This document shows, piece by piece, positions 31,135 to 42,900 of a DNA stretch of 64,000 bases. Source of the DNA: Oscarella lobularis. Its lineage: Eukaryota; Porifera; Homoscleromorpha; Homosclerophorida; Oscarellidae. The stretch lies in the NCBI RefSeq assembly GCF_947507565.1, contig NC_089180.1:620001-684000 (forward strand). The letters run 5' to 3'. Position 1 is the first letter of the stretch, and each line of letters starts with the position of its first letter. The notes beneath the pieces were generated by a model that worked only from the letters and a program-made list of their open reading frames with translations, was not told where the DNA came from and searched no databases. A program made the position numbers and the translations under genes.

Positions 31135-31850
31135 CGATCGGGTAACCAAGGCAACGGGTGGCATCACGTTGTTTTGTTCTAATTGTACTGCATGTACTTA
31201 CTGTGTTTGTCGTTGATTGTGTTGTATCTGAACAATCTCGCAGAGGAACGGGATTCCTCCAATATTCTCCTTCAATATCTATGATTGCAAATAATAATAT
31301 CCACTTGGCATCCGGGAGCGCATCCGTGGTCTACCAAACTACCAATCCGTCAGTCTACATTCACGTCACAGACCACGTGACGCCGCCATTTTAAGGACCA
31401 GTCGATAGGCGGAAATGAGCTCTCCTGCCTCGAATCTTTAGTTTCGCTGCTTCGGCAGTCGTTTAATAGCTTCTGTAGATATAACTAGACTAGGCGATCG
31501 AGCGCTGGAAGAGCAACTTCACTCGTAGGAGGTTAGACGAAGGTGGGCGTTCCTCTCGTTCGCGCCTACTTAGCCCTATCTCCTATAAAACGGCAGCTAT
31601 GGTTTTTTCGCATTTACTAGTGTTATAACGTAGTAAATGCCCTACATTTTCGCTTAAAATGCGAAAATGAATTTTTACTCGTCGATTTCTGGCAAAAAAT
31701 GAGAAGAAGTTGCTCTGTTGTTCTAATCTGTAACGGAGCTATGTTCATTAAAATAACTACGAGCTCAGAAAGAGATATAGAGACTCTTTCTAAGAACGCT
31801 GGGCCTTCTAAAAGTGGGCGCGGTGACAAAGTGTCCCGTATTGTAGACTG
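31135..31850. repeat. Gene-free stretch with two adjacent short palindromes
   Basis: CATTTACTA (31611-31619) pairs with TAGTAAATG (31631-31639), and CATTTTCGC (31645-31653) pairs with GCGAAAATG (31661-31669). Both are perfect 9-bp stems with 7-11-nt loops, five bases apart. No gene is recognised here. Confidence 0.65.
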
Positions 31851-31875
31851 ACGGATGGATCTGGATCTGGGCGTT

Positions 31876-33469
31876 CATTTCGATCAGCTTCTACACCAAC
31901 TATACTGTACTTACCGATGACAACCAAGTGCGAGAAGCTGCGGAGGTGAGCGATCGAATGGTCGATCGGGGCTCCGCTTCGGGAACCCTGTCGATTTAGA
32001 GCACCTACAATGGTCTACCGACTTCCCTTCGACTCGGCGGGCTCGTAAAGTCTCTTTGCGGCGACGGAGATAACAAGGTAAAAAACAATTCGCAGCAAAT
32101 CGCACGGAAATATCGCCTCGCGTGCAGATCCGACAACTTTCGGCGGTTCTCCTTCGAAAAATCGCTCTAGTCGTAATGAAAGAGAACGACGAAGGCTCGC
32201 CAATCGACCCCAACGTGATGAACGCCGTCAGAGCAGCACTTCTAGCCCGAGTCCAAATCGAAGAAGACAAATACAAGATGCTCACAGGGTAATACTTGGA
32301 GATACACTAACAGTAGCATCTGTACTTACCTATATAGCATGACTGTAGACTATAAGCACTCTTCTACTTTTTTGCTTATGAGGCTTTGTTTCGATTAAAA
32401 ATCATACTATACTAAATTCATATAATTGTCTCACGTGACATCTTAATCGGTATTTTATTGATTGTCTATGTTTTTAGAGTTTGAGAACCCTTGGCAGGAA
32501 GTTCTGACGTTCCTCTTCGAGTCATCCAAGTCGGACGTGCCGAATTTGAATCTGTGCTCCTTGCGAATTCTGAACAATTTCCCGGGAATTTTCGGCGAGC
32601 AGGAGGCGCGCTATCGTCTCGTCGTGAAGGAGATTCTTTGGAAGGCCATGGATAAGAAGAGCGACAAAGTCCAGCAGATGGCCGCTCGAAGATCATCAAA
32701 TGCAAGTTCAATTCGCCGAACTGATTCCCGCTGCTCTGCAAGTAGGAAAAAGAAAGCAATTGATCAGAAATATTTAGTAATTCACTTTATATTAGATTAT
32801 CGAGAAGAGTGCCGTTGTTCAAGAGGACGATGAAGCGATAAAGAGTTTTATTGAATTAGCTGAAAATTCGCCGAAAGTCCTGCGACCGTTTGTGCCTCAA
32901 TGTTTTGATTTAATGCTAAAGGCAAGAACCTCAATACCAATTTATTTACATTGACGTTTATATTAGATTTGTGGTACAAATGAGTTGGAGGAATTGTGGC
33001 GTCATCTTGGATTTGAGTTCATCGTGAGTTTGACAGAAGAAGGTCGGTTGCTAAGAGTATAGTGCTGCGTATGAATGTGCTGTCTAATTCCTCTTTTGCA
33101 CCAGTTCCTGCGAGGGTTCGAAAGCACCACAAATACATTGAGCCTATAGGTATTACGTTTAAAAACGCTTCTATCTGAGATCAATGATTTTGATTCTATA
33201 GTTCAGCAAGCGTTGGCGTTCATGGTCGATCTCGACGACAACTTGGAAACGTGGAGCAAAGAAGAAAGTATAGACGACGAAGATAACGATAGGTAATTAA
33301 ATAGCTTGAAATAACCAACAACTGAAGTTGCATGCATGTACCTATTTCTTTGTTACTTTAAGTGGTTCTGTAGTCGGCGAGACTGGCCTTGATCGTCTTG
33401 CTTGCGCTTTGGAAGGAAAGGCTATCTTGCCTCACGTAACGCCTGCAGTATCTCAAATGCTTTGTCACA
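31876..33469 (+). pseudogene. IPO5: Importin-5 (karyopherin beta), N-terminal third, degenerate
   Basis: Exons about 31876-31945, 32000-32044, 32096-32288, 32478-32741, 32796-32921, 32967-33042, 33105-33149, 33202-33292 and 33363-33469 encode HEAT repeats of the nuclear import receptor importin-5. Matches: DDNQVREAAESTYNGLP, IRQLSAVLLRKI, ENPWQEVLTFLFESSKSD, CSLRILNNFPGIFG, FAELIPAALQ, SPKVLRPFVPQC, LAFMVDLDDNLETW and GETGLDRLACALEGKAILP. Frame breaks occur before LTDDNQ, near 32107, and near 32690, where about ten residues (ATAAFILAN region) are also missing. One intron (32922) starts with GC. After the last exon a gtgagt donor leads straight into the satellite; the remaining two-thirds of the gene are not in the window. 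Confidence 0.8.
33149..33313 (+). other. Parent 165-bp block: importin-5 exon and flanks
   Basis: From the donor GGTATTACG (33149) through a 52-nt intron, the exon 33202-33292 and 21 nt of the next intron (GTAATTAAATAGCTTGAAATA). This exact interval is the one found five times inside the satellite. In this copy the exon reads DLDDNLETWS, without a stop. Confidence 0.9.
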
Positions 33470-33958
33470 GTGAGTAGACTCCTATAGTTCAAAGTTTCGG
33501 CCCTCAACTTCATATTTAGTTCTTTAGAATCAAAGTTTAGGCCCTCAACTTCATACTTAGTCCTTTAGAATCAGAGTTTAGGCCCTCAACTTCATATTTA
33601 GTCCTTTATAATCAAAGTTTAGGCCCTCAACTTTATACTTAGTCCTTTAGAATCAAAGTTTAGGCCCTCAATTTGATATTTAGTCTTTTAGAATCAAGTT
33701 TAGGCCCTCAACTTCATATTTAGTCTTTCAGAATCAAGGTTTACGCCCTCAACTTCATATTTAGTCCTTTTGAATCAAGTTTATGCCCTCAACTTCATAT
33801 TTAGGTCCTTAGAATCAAAGTTTAGGCCCTCAACTTCATATTTAGTCCTTCAGAATCAAGGTTTACGCCCTCAACTTCATATTTAGTCTTTTATAATAAA
33901 AGTTTAGGCTCTAAGCTTCATATTTAGTCCTGTAGAATCAAGTTTAGGCCCTCAATTT

Positions 33959-34123
33959 GGTATTACGTTTAAAAACGCTTCTATCTGAGATTAATGATTT
34001 TGATTCTATAGTTCAGCAAGCTTTGGCGTTCATGCTCGATCTCGACGACAACTAGGAAACGTGGAGCAAAGAAGAAAGTATAGACGACGAAGATAACTAT
34101 AGGTAATTAAATAGCTTGAAATA
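33959..34123 (+). pseudogene. Importin-5 exon block in satellite, copy 1
   Basis: 165 bp, same ends as the parent at 33149. Exon codon TTG is TAG (AACTAGGAAACG), GGTC is GCTC, GCG is GCT, AACGAT is AACTAT, and ATCA in the intron is ATTA. Flanked on both sides by satellite monomers. Confidence 0.95.
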
Positions 34124-37100
34124 GGCCCTCAACTTCATACTTAGTCCTTTAGAATCAAAGTTTAGGCCCTCAATTTGATATTTAGTCCTTTAGAATCAAG
34201 TTTAGGCCCTCAACTTCATATTTAGTCCTTTAGAATCAAAGTTTAGGCCCTCAATTTGATATTTAGTCTTTTAGAATCAAGTTTAGGCCCTCAACTTCAT
34301 ATTTAGTCTTTCAGAATCAAGGTTTACGCCCTCAACTTCATATTTAGTCTTTTAGAATCAAAATTTAGGCCCTCAACTTCATATTTATTCCTTTAGAATC
34401 AACGTTTAGGCCTTCAACTTCATATTTAGTCTTTTAGAATCAAAGTTTAGGCCCTCAATTTGATATTTAGTCTTTTAGCATCACGTTTAGGCTCTCAACT
34501 TCATATTTAGTCCTTTAGAATAAGTTTAGGCCCTCAACTTCATATTTAAGTCGTTAGAATCAAAGTTTAGGCCCTCAACTTCATATTTAGTCCTTCAGAA
34601 TCAAAGTTTAGGCCCTCAACTTCATATTTATTCCTTTAGAATCAAAGTTTAGGCCCTCAATTTGATATTTAGTCTTTTAGAATCAAGTTTAGGCCCTCAA
34701 CTTCATATTTAGTCTTTCGGAATCAAAGTTTACGCTCTCAACTTCATACTTAGTCCTTTAGAATCAAAGTTTAGGCCTTCAACTTCATATTTAGTCCTTT
34801 AGAATCAAAGTTTAGGCCCTCAACTTCATATTTAGTCCTTCAGAATCAAAGTTTAGGCCCTCAACTTCATATTTAGTCCTTTAGAATCAAAGTTTAGGCC
34901 CTCAATTTGATATTTAGTCTTTTAGAATCAAGTTTAGGCCCTCAACTTCATATTTAGTCTTTCAGAATCAAGGTTTACGCCCTCAACTTCATATTTAGTC
35001 TTTTAGAATCAAAATTTAGGCCCTCAACTTCATATTTATTCCTTTAGAATCAATGTTTAGGCCCTCAACTTCATACTTAGTCCTTTAGAATCAAAGTTTA
35101 GGCCTTCAACTTCATATTTAGTCCTTTAGAATCAAAGTTTTGGCCCTCAACTTCATATTTAGTCTTTTAGAATCAAAGTTTAGGCCCTCAATTTGATATT
35201 TAGTCTTTTAGAATCAAGTTTAGGCCCTCAACTTCATATTTAGTCTTTCAGAATCAAAGTTTAGGCCCTCAATTTGATATTTAGTCTTTTAGAATCAAGT
35301 TTAGGCCCTCAACTTCATATTTAGTCTTTCAGAATCAAGGCTTACGCCCTCAACTTCATATTTAGTCCTTTGGAATCAATGTTTAGGCCCTCAACTTGAT
35401 ATTTAGTCTTTTAGAATCAAGTTTAGGCCCTCAACCTTATATTTAGGTCCTTAGAATCAAAGTTTAGGCCCTCAACTTCATATTTAGTCTTTTAGAATAA
35501 AAGTTTATGCCCTCAGCTTCATATTTAGTCCTTTAGAATCAAGTTTAGGCCCTCAACTTCATATTTAGTTCTTTAGAATTAAAGTTTAGGCCCTCAACTT
35601 CATATTTAGTTTTTTAAAATTAAAGTTTCCGCCCTCAACTTCATATTTAGTCTTTTAGAATCAAAATTTAGGCACTCAACTTCATATTTATTCCTTTAGA
35701 ATCAACGTTTAGGCCTTCAACTTCATATTTAGTCTTTTAGAATCAAAGTTTAGGCCCTCAATTTTATATTTAGTCTTTTAGCATCACGTTTAGGCTCTCA
35801 ACTTCATATTTAGTGCTTTAGAATAAGTTTAGGCCCTCAACTTCATATTTAAGTCGTTAGAATCAAAGTTTAGGCCCTCAACTTCATATTTAGTCCTTCA
35901 GAATCAAAGTTTAGGCCCTCAACTTCATATTTATTCCTTTAGAATCAAAGTTTAGGCTCTCATTTTGATATTTAGTCTTTTAGAATCAAGTTTAGGCCCT
36001 CAACTTCATATTTAGTCTTTCAGAATCAAAGTTTACGCTCTCAACTTCATACTTAGTCCTTTAGAATCAAAGTTTAGGCCTTCAACTTCATATTTAGTCC
36101 TTCAGAATCAAAGTTTAGGCCCTCAACTTCATATTTAGTCCTTTAGAATCAAAGTTTATGCCCTCAATTTGATATTTAGTCTTTTAGAATCAAGTTTAGG
36201 CCCTCAACTTCATATTTGGTCTTTCAGAATCAAGGTTTACGCCCTCAACTTCATATTTAGTCTTTTAGAATCAAAATTTAGGCCCTCAACTTCATATTTA
36301 TTCCTTTAGAATCAATGTTTAGGCCCTCAACTTCATACTTAGTCCTTTAGAATCAAAGTTTAGGCCTTCAACTTCATATTTAGTCCTTTAGAATCAAAGT
36401 TTTGGCCCTCAACTTCATATTTAGTCTTTTAGAATCAAAGTTTAGGCCCTCAATTTGATATTTAGTCTTTTAGAATCAAGTTTAGGCCCTCAACTTCATA
36501 TTTAGTCTTTCAGAATCAAGGCTTACGCCCTCAACTTCATATTTAGTCCTTTGGAATCAATGTTTAGGCCCTCAACTTGATATTTAGTCTTTTAGAATCA
36601 AGTTTAGGCCCTCAACCTTATATTTAGGTCCTTAGAATCAAAGTTTAGGCCCTCAACTTCATATTTAGTCTTTTAGAATAAAAGTTTATGCCCTCAGCTT
36701 CATATTTAGTCCTTTAGAATCAAGTTTAGGCCCTGAATTTGATATTTAGTCTTTTAGAATCAAGTTTAGGCCCTCAACTTCATATTTATTCCTTCAGAAT
36801 CAAAGTTTAGGCCCTCAACTTCATATTTAGTTCTTTAGAATCAAAGTTTAGGCCCTCAACTTCATACTTAGTCCTTTAGAATCAGAGTTTAGGCCCTCAA
36901 CTTCATATTTAGTCCTTTATAATCAAAGTTTAGGCCCTCAACTTTATACTTAGTCCTTTAGAATCAAAGTTTAGGCCCTCAATTTGATATTTAGTCTTTT
37001 AGAATCAAGTTTAAGCCCCCAACTTCTTATTTATTCCTTCAGAATCAAAGTTTCGGCCCTCAACTTCATATTTAGTCCTTTAGAATCAAACTTTAGGCCC

Positions 37101-39797
37101 TCAACTTCATATTTAGTTCTTCAGAATCAAAGTTTAGGCCCTCAACTTCATATTTAGTCTTTTAGAATCAAAGTTTAGGCCCTCAATTTGATATTTAGTC
37201 TTTTAGAATCAAGTTTAGGCCCTCAACCTTATATTTAGGTCCTTAGAATCAAACTTTAGGCCCTCAACTTCATATTTAGTCTTTCAGAATCAAAGTGTAG
37301 GCCATCAACTTCATATTTAGTCTTTTAGAATAAAAGTTTATGCCCTCAGCTTCATATTTAGTCCTTTAGAATCAAGTTTAGGCCCTCAACTTCATATTTA
37401 GTCTTTTAGAGTCAAAGTTTAGTCCCTCAACTTCATATTTAGTCCTTTAGAATCAAACTTTAGGCCCTCAACTTCATATTTAGTCCTTTAGAATCAAGTT
37501 TAGGCCCTCAACTTCATATTTATTCCTTCAGAATCAAAGTTTAGGCCCTCAACTTCATATTTAGTCCTTTAGAATCAAAGTTTAGGCCCTCAACTTCATA
37601 CTTAGTCCTTTAGAATCAAAGTTTAAGCTCTCAACTTCATATTTAGTCCTTGAGAATCAAAGTTTAGGCCCTCAACTTCATATTTAGTCCTTCAGAATCA
37701 AAGTTTAGGCCCTCAACTTCATATTTAAGTCGTTAGAATCAACGTTTAGGCCTTCAACTTCATATTTAGTCTTTTAGAATCAAAGTTTAGGCCCTCAATT
37801 TTATATTTAGTCTTTTAGCATCACGTTTAGGCTCTCAACTTCATATTTAGTCCTTTGAATCAAAGTTTAGGCCCTCAACTTCATATTTTATCTTTTAGAG
37901 TCAAAGTTTTGTCCCTTAACTTCATATTTAGTCCTTTAGAATCAAACTTTCGGCCCTCAACTTCATATTTATTCCTTCAGAATCAAAGTTTAGGCCATCA
38001 ACTTCATATTTAGTCCTTTAGAATCAAAGTTTAGGCCCTCAATTTGATATTTAGTCTTTTAGAATCAAGTTTAGGCCCTCAACTTCATATTTAGTCTTTC
38101 AGAATGAAGGTTTACGCCCTGAACTTCATATTTAGTCCTTTGGAATCAAAGTTTAGGCCCTCAATTTGATATTTTGTCTTTTAGAATCAAGTTTTGGCCC
38201 TCAACTTCATATTTAAGTCGTTAGAATCAACGTTTAGGCCTTCAACTTCATATTTAGTCTTTTAGAATCAAGTTTAGACCCTCAACTTCATATTTATACC
38301 TTCAGAATCAAAGTTTAGGCCCTCAACTTCATATTTAGTCCTTGAGAATCAAAGTTTAGGCCCTCAACTTCATACTTAGTCCTTTAGAATCAAAGTTTAA
38401 GCTCTCAACTTCATATTTAGTCCTTGAGACTCAAAGTTTAGGCCCTCAACTTCATATTTAGTCTTTTAGAATCAAAGTTTAGGCTCTCAATTCGATATTT
38501 AGTCCTTCAGAATCAAAGTTTAGGCCCTCAACTTCATACTTAGTCCTTTAGAATCAAAGTTTAGGCCTTCAACTTCATATTTAGTCCTTTAGAATCAAAG
38601 TTTAGGCCCTCAACTTCATATTTAGTCCTTCAGAATCAAAGTTTAGGCCCTCAACTTCATATTTAGTCCTTTAGAATCAAAGTTTAGGCCCTCAATTTGA
38701 TATTTAGTCTTTTAGAATCAAGTTTAGGCCCTCAACTTCATATTTAGTCTTTCAGAATCAAGGTTTACGCCCTCAACTTCATATTTAGTCTTTTAGAATC
38801 AAAATTTAGGCCCTCAACTTCATATTTATTCCTTTAGAATCAATGTTTAGGCCCTCAACTTCATACTTAGTCCTTTAGAATCAAAGTTTAGGCCTTCAAC
38901 TTCATATTTAGTCCTTTAGAATCAAAGTTTTGGCCCTCAACTTCATATTTAGTCTTTTAGAATCAAAGTTTAGGCCCTCAATTTGATATTTAGTCTTTTA
39001 GAATCAAGTTTAGGCCCTCAACTTCATATTTAGTCTTTCAGAATCAAGGCTTACGCCCTCAACTTCATATTTAGTCCTTTGGAATCAATGTTTAGGCCCT
39101 CAACTTGATATTTAGTCTTTTAGAATCAAGTTTAGGCCCTCAACCTTATATTTAGGTCCTTAGAATCAAAGTTTAGGCCCTCAACTTCATATTTAGTCTT
39201 TTAGAATAAAAGTTTATGCCCTCACCTTCATATTTAGTCCTTTAGAATCAAGTTTAGGCCCTCAATTTGATATTTAGTCCTTTAGAATCAAGTTTAGGCC
39301 CTCAACTTCATATTTATTCCTTCAGAATCAAAGTTTAGGCCCTCAACTTCATATTTAGTTCTTTAGAATCAAAGTTTAGGCCCTCAACTTCATACTTAGT
39401 CCTTTAGAATCAGAGTTTAGGCCCTCAACTTCATATTTAGTCCTTTATAATCAAAGTTTAGGCCCTCAACTTTATACTTAGTCCTTTAGAATCAAAGTTT
39501 AGGCTCTCAATTTGATATTTAGTCTTTTAGAATCAAGTTTAGGCCCTTAACTTCATATTTAGTCTTTCAGAATCAAGGTTTACGCCCTCAACTTCATATT
39601 TAGTCCTTTTGAATCAAGTTTATGCCCTCAACTTCATATTTAGGTCCTTAGAATCAAAGTTTAGGCCCTCAACTTCATATTTAGTCCTTCAGAATCAAGG
39701 TTTACGCCCTCAACTTCATATTTAGTCTTTTATAATAAAAGTTTAGGCTCTAAGCTTCATATTTAGTCCTGTAGAATCAAGTTTAGGCCCTCAATTT

Positions 39798-39962
39798 GGT
39801 ATTACGTTTAAAAACGCTTCTATCTGAGATTAATGATTTTGATTCTATAGTTCAGCAAGCTTTGGCGTTCATGCTCGATCTCGACGACAACTAGGAAACG
39901 TGGAGCAAAGAAGAAAGTATAGACGACGAAGATAACTATAGGTAATTAAATAGCTTGAAATA
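39798..39962 (+). pseudogene. Importin-5 exon block in satellite, copy 2
   Basis: Same 165 bp and same five changes as copy 1, 5839 bp downstream of it, with identical flanking monomer variants (GCTCTAAGCTTCATA before, AACTTCATACTTAGTCC after). Confidence 0.95.
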
Positions 39963-42900
39963 GGCCCTCAACTTCATACTTAGTCCTTTAGAATCAAAGT
40001 TTAGGCCCTCAATTTGATATTTAGTCCTTTAGAATCAAGTTTAGGCCCTCAACTTCATATTTAGGTCCTTAGAATCAAAGTTTAGGCCCTCAACTTCATA
40101 TTTAGTCTTTTAGAATCAAGTTTACGCCGTCAACTTCATATTTAGTCCTTTGGAATCAAAGTTTAGGCCCTCAATTTGATATTTAGTCTTTTAGAATCAA
40201 GTTTAAGCCCCCAACTTCTTATTTATTCCTTCAGAATCAAAGTTTCGGCCCTCAACTTCATATTTATTCCTTTAGAATCAAACTTTAGGCCCTCAACTTC
40301 ATATTTAGTTCTTCAGAATCAAAGTTTAGGCCCTCAACTTCATATTTAGTCTTTTAGAATCAAAGTTTAGGCCCTCAATTTGATATTTAGTCTTTTAGAA
40401 TCAAGTTTAGGCCCTCAACCTTATATTTAGGTCCTTAGAATCAAACTTTAGGCCCTCAACTTCATATTTAGTCTTTCAGAATCAAAGTGTAGGCCATCAA
40501 CTTCATATTTAGTCTTTTAGAATAAAAGTTTATGCCCTCAGCTTCATATTTAGTCCTTTAGAATCAAGTTTAGGCCCTCAACTTCATATTTAGTCTTTTA
40601 GAGTCAAAGTTTAGTCCCTCAACTTCATATTTAGTCCTTTAGAATCAAACTTTAGGCCCTCAACTTCATATTTAGTCCTTTAGAATCAAGTTTAGGCCCT
40701 CAACTTCATATTTATTCCTTCAGAATCAAAGTTTAGGCCCTCAACTTCATATTTAGTCCTTTAGAATCAAAGTTTAGGCCCTCAACTTCATACTTAGTCC
40801 TTTAGAATCAAAGTTTAAGCTCTCAACTTCATATTTAGTCCTTGAGAATCAAAGTTTAGGCCCTCAACTTCATATTTAGTCCTTCAGAATCAAAGTTTAG
40901 GCCCTCAACTTCATATTTAAGTCGTTAGAATCAACGTTTAGGCCTTCAACTTCATATTTAGTCTTTTAGAATCAAAGTTTAGGCCCTCAATTTTATATTT
41001 AGTCTTTTAGCATCACGTTTAGGCTCTCAACTTCATATTTAGTCCTTTGAATCAAAGTTTAGGCCCTCAACTTCATATTTTATCTTTTAGAGTCAAAGTT
41101 TTGTCCCTGAACTTCATATTTAGTGCTTTAGAATCAAACTTTCGGCCCTCAACTTCATATTTATTCCTTCAGAATCAAAGTTTAGGCCATCAACTTCATA
41201 TTTAGTCCTTTAGAATCAAAGTTTAGGCCCTCAATTTGATATTTAGTCTTTTAGAATCAAGTTTAGGCCCTCAACTTCATATTTAGTCTTTCAGAATGAA
41301 GGTTTACGCCCTGAACTTCATATTTAGTCTTTCAGAATCAAGGTTTACGCCCTCAACTTCATATTTAGTCCTTTGGAATCAAAGCTTAGGCCCTCAATTT
41401 GATATTTAGTCTTTTAGAATCAAGTTTAGGCCCTCAACCTTATATTTAGGTCCTTAGAATCAAACTTTAGGCCCTCAACTTCATATTTAGTCTTTCAGAA
41501 TCAAAGTGTAGGCCATCAACTTCATATTTAGTCTTTTAGAATAAAAGTTTATGCCCTCAGCTTCATATTTAGTCCTTTAGAATCAAGTTTAGGCCCTCAA
41601 CTTCATATTTAGTCTTTTAGAGTCAAAGTTTAGTCCCTCAACTTCATATTTAGTCCTTTAGAATCAAACTTTAGGCCCTCAACTTCATATTTAGTCCTTT
41701 AGAATCAAGTTTAGGCCCTCAACTTCATATTTATTCCTTCAGAATCAAAGTTTAAGCCCTCAACTTCATACTTAGTCCTTTGGAATCAAAGTTTAAGCTC
41801 TCAACTTCATATTTAGTCCTTGAGAATCAAACTTTAGGCCCTCAACTTCATATTTAGTCCTTCAGAATCAAAGTTTAGGCCCTCAACTTCATATTTAAGT
41901 CGTTAGAATCAACGTTTAGGCCTTCAACTTCATATTTAGTGTTTTAGAATCAAAGTTTAGGCCCTCAATTTTATATTTAGTCTTTTAGCATCACGTTTAG
42001 GCTCTCAACTTCATATTTAGTCCTTTGAATCAAAGTTTAGGCCCTCAACTTCATATTTTATCTTTTAGAGTCAAAGTTTTGTCCCTGAACTTCATATTTA
42101 GTCCTTTAGAATCAAACTTTCGGCCCTCAACTTCATATTTATTCCTTCAGAATCAAAGTTTAGGCCCTCAACTTCATATTTAGTTTTTTAGCATCAAAGT
42201 TTAGGCCCTCAATTTGATATTTAGTCTTTTAGAATCAAGTTTAGGCCCTCAACTTCATATTTAGCTTTTCAGAATGAAGGTTTACGCCCTGAACTTCATA
42301 TTTAGTCCTTTGGAATCAAAGTTTAGGCCCTCAATTTGATATTTTGTCTTTTAGAATCAAGTTTTGGCCCTCAACCTTATATTTAGGTTCTTAGAATCAA
42401 AGTTTAGGCCCTCAACTTTATATTTAGTCGTTCAGAATCAAAGTGTAGGCCATCAACTTCATATTTAGTCTTTTAGAATCAAAGTTTAGGCCCTCAATTT
42501 GATATTTAGTCTTTTAGAATCAAGTTTAGGCCCTCAACTTCATATTTAGTCTTTCAGAATCAAGACTTACGCCCTCAACTTCATATTTAGTCCTTTGGAA
42601 TCAATGTTTAGGCCCTCAACTTGATATTTAGTCTTTTAGAATCAAGTTTAGGCCCTCAACCTTATATTTAGGTCCTTAGAATCAAAGTTTAGGCCCTCAA
42701 CTTCATATTTAGTCTTTTAGAATAAAAGTTTATGCCCTCAGCTTCATATTTAGTCCTTTAGAATCAAGTTTAGGCCCTCAACTTCATATTTAGTTCTTTA
42801 GAATTAAAGTTTAGGCCCTCAACTTCATATTTAGTTTTTTAAAATTAAAGTTTCCGCCCTCAACTTCATATTTAGTCTTTTAGAATCAAAATTTAGGCCC

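Noticed and set aside
31158-31394. Hydrophobic open frame resembling a secreted protein
   Set aside because: It begins at GTG, has no ATG or splice support, and overlaps the decayed end of the MAM fragment.
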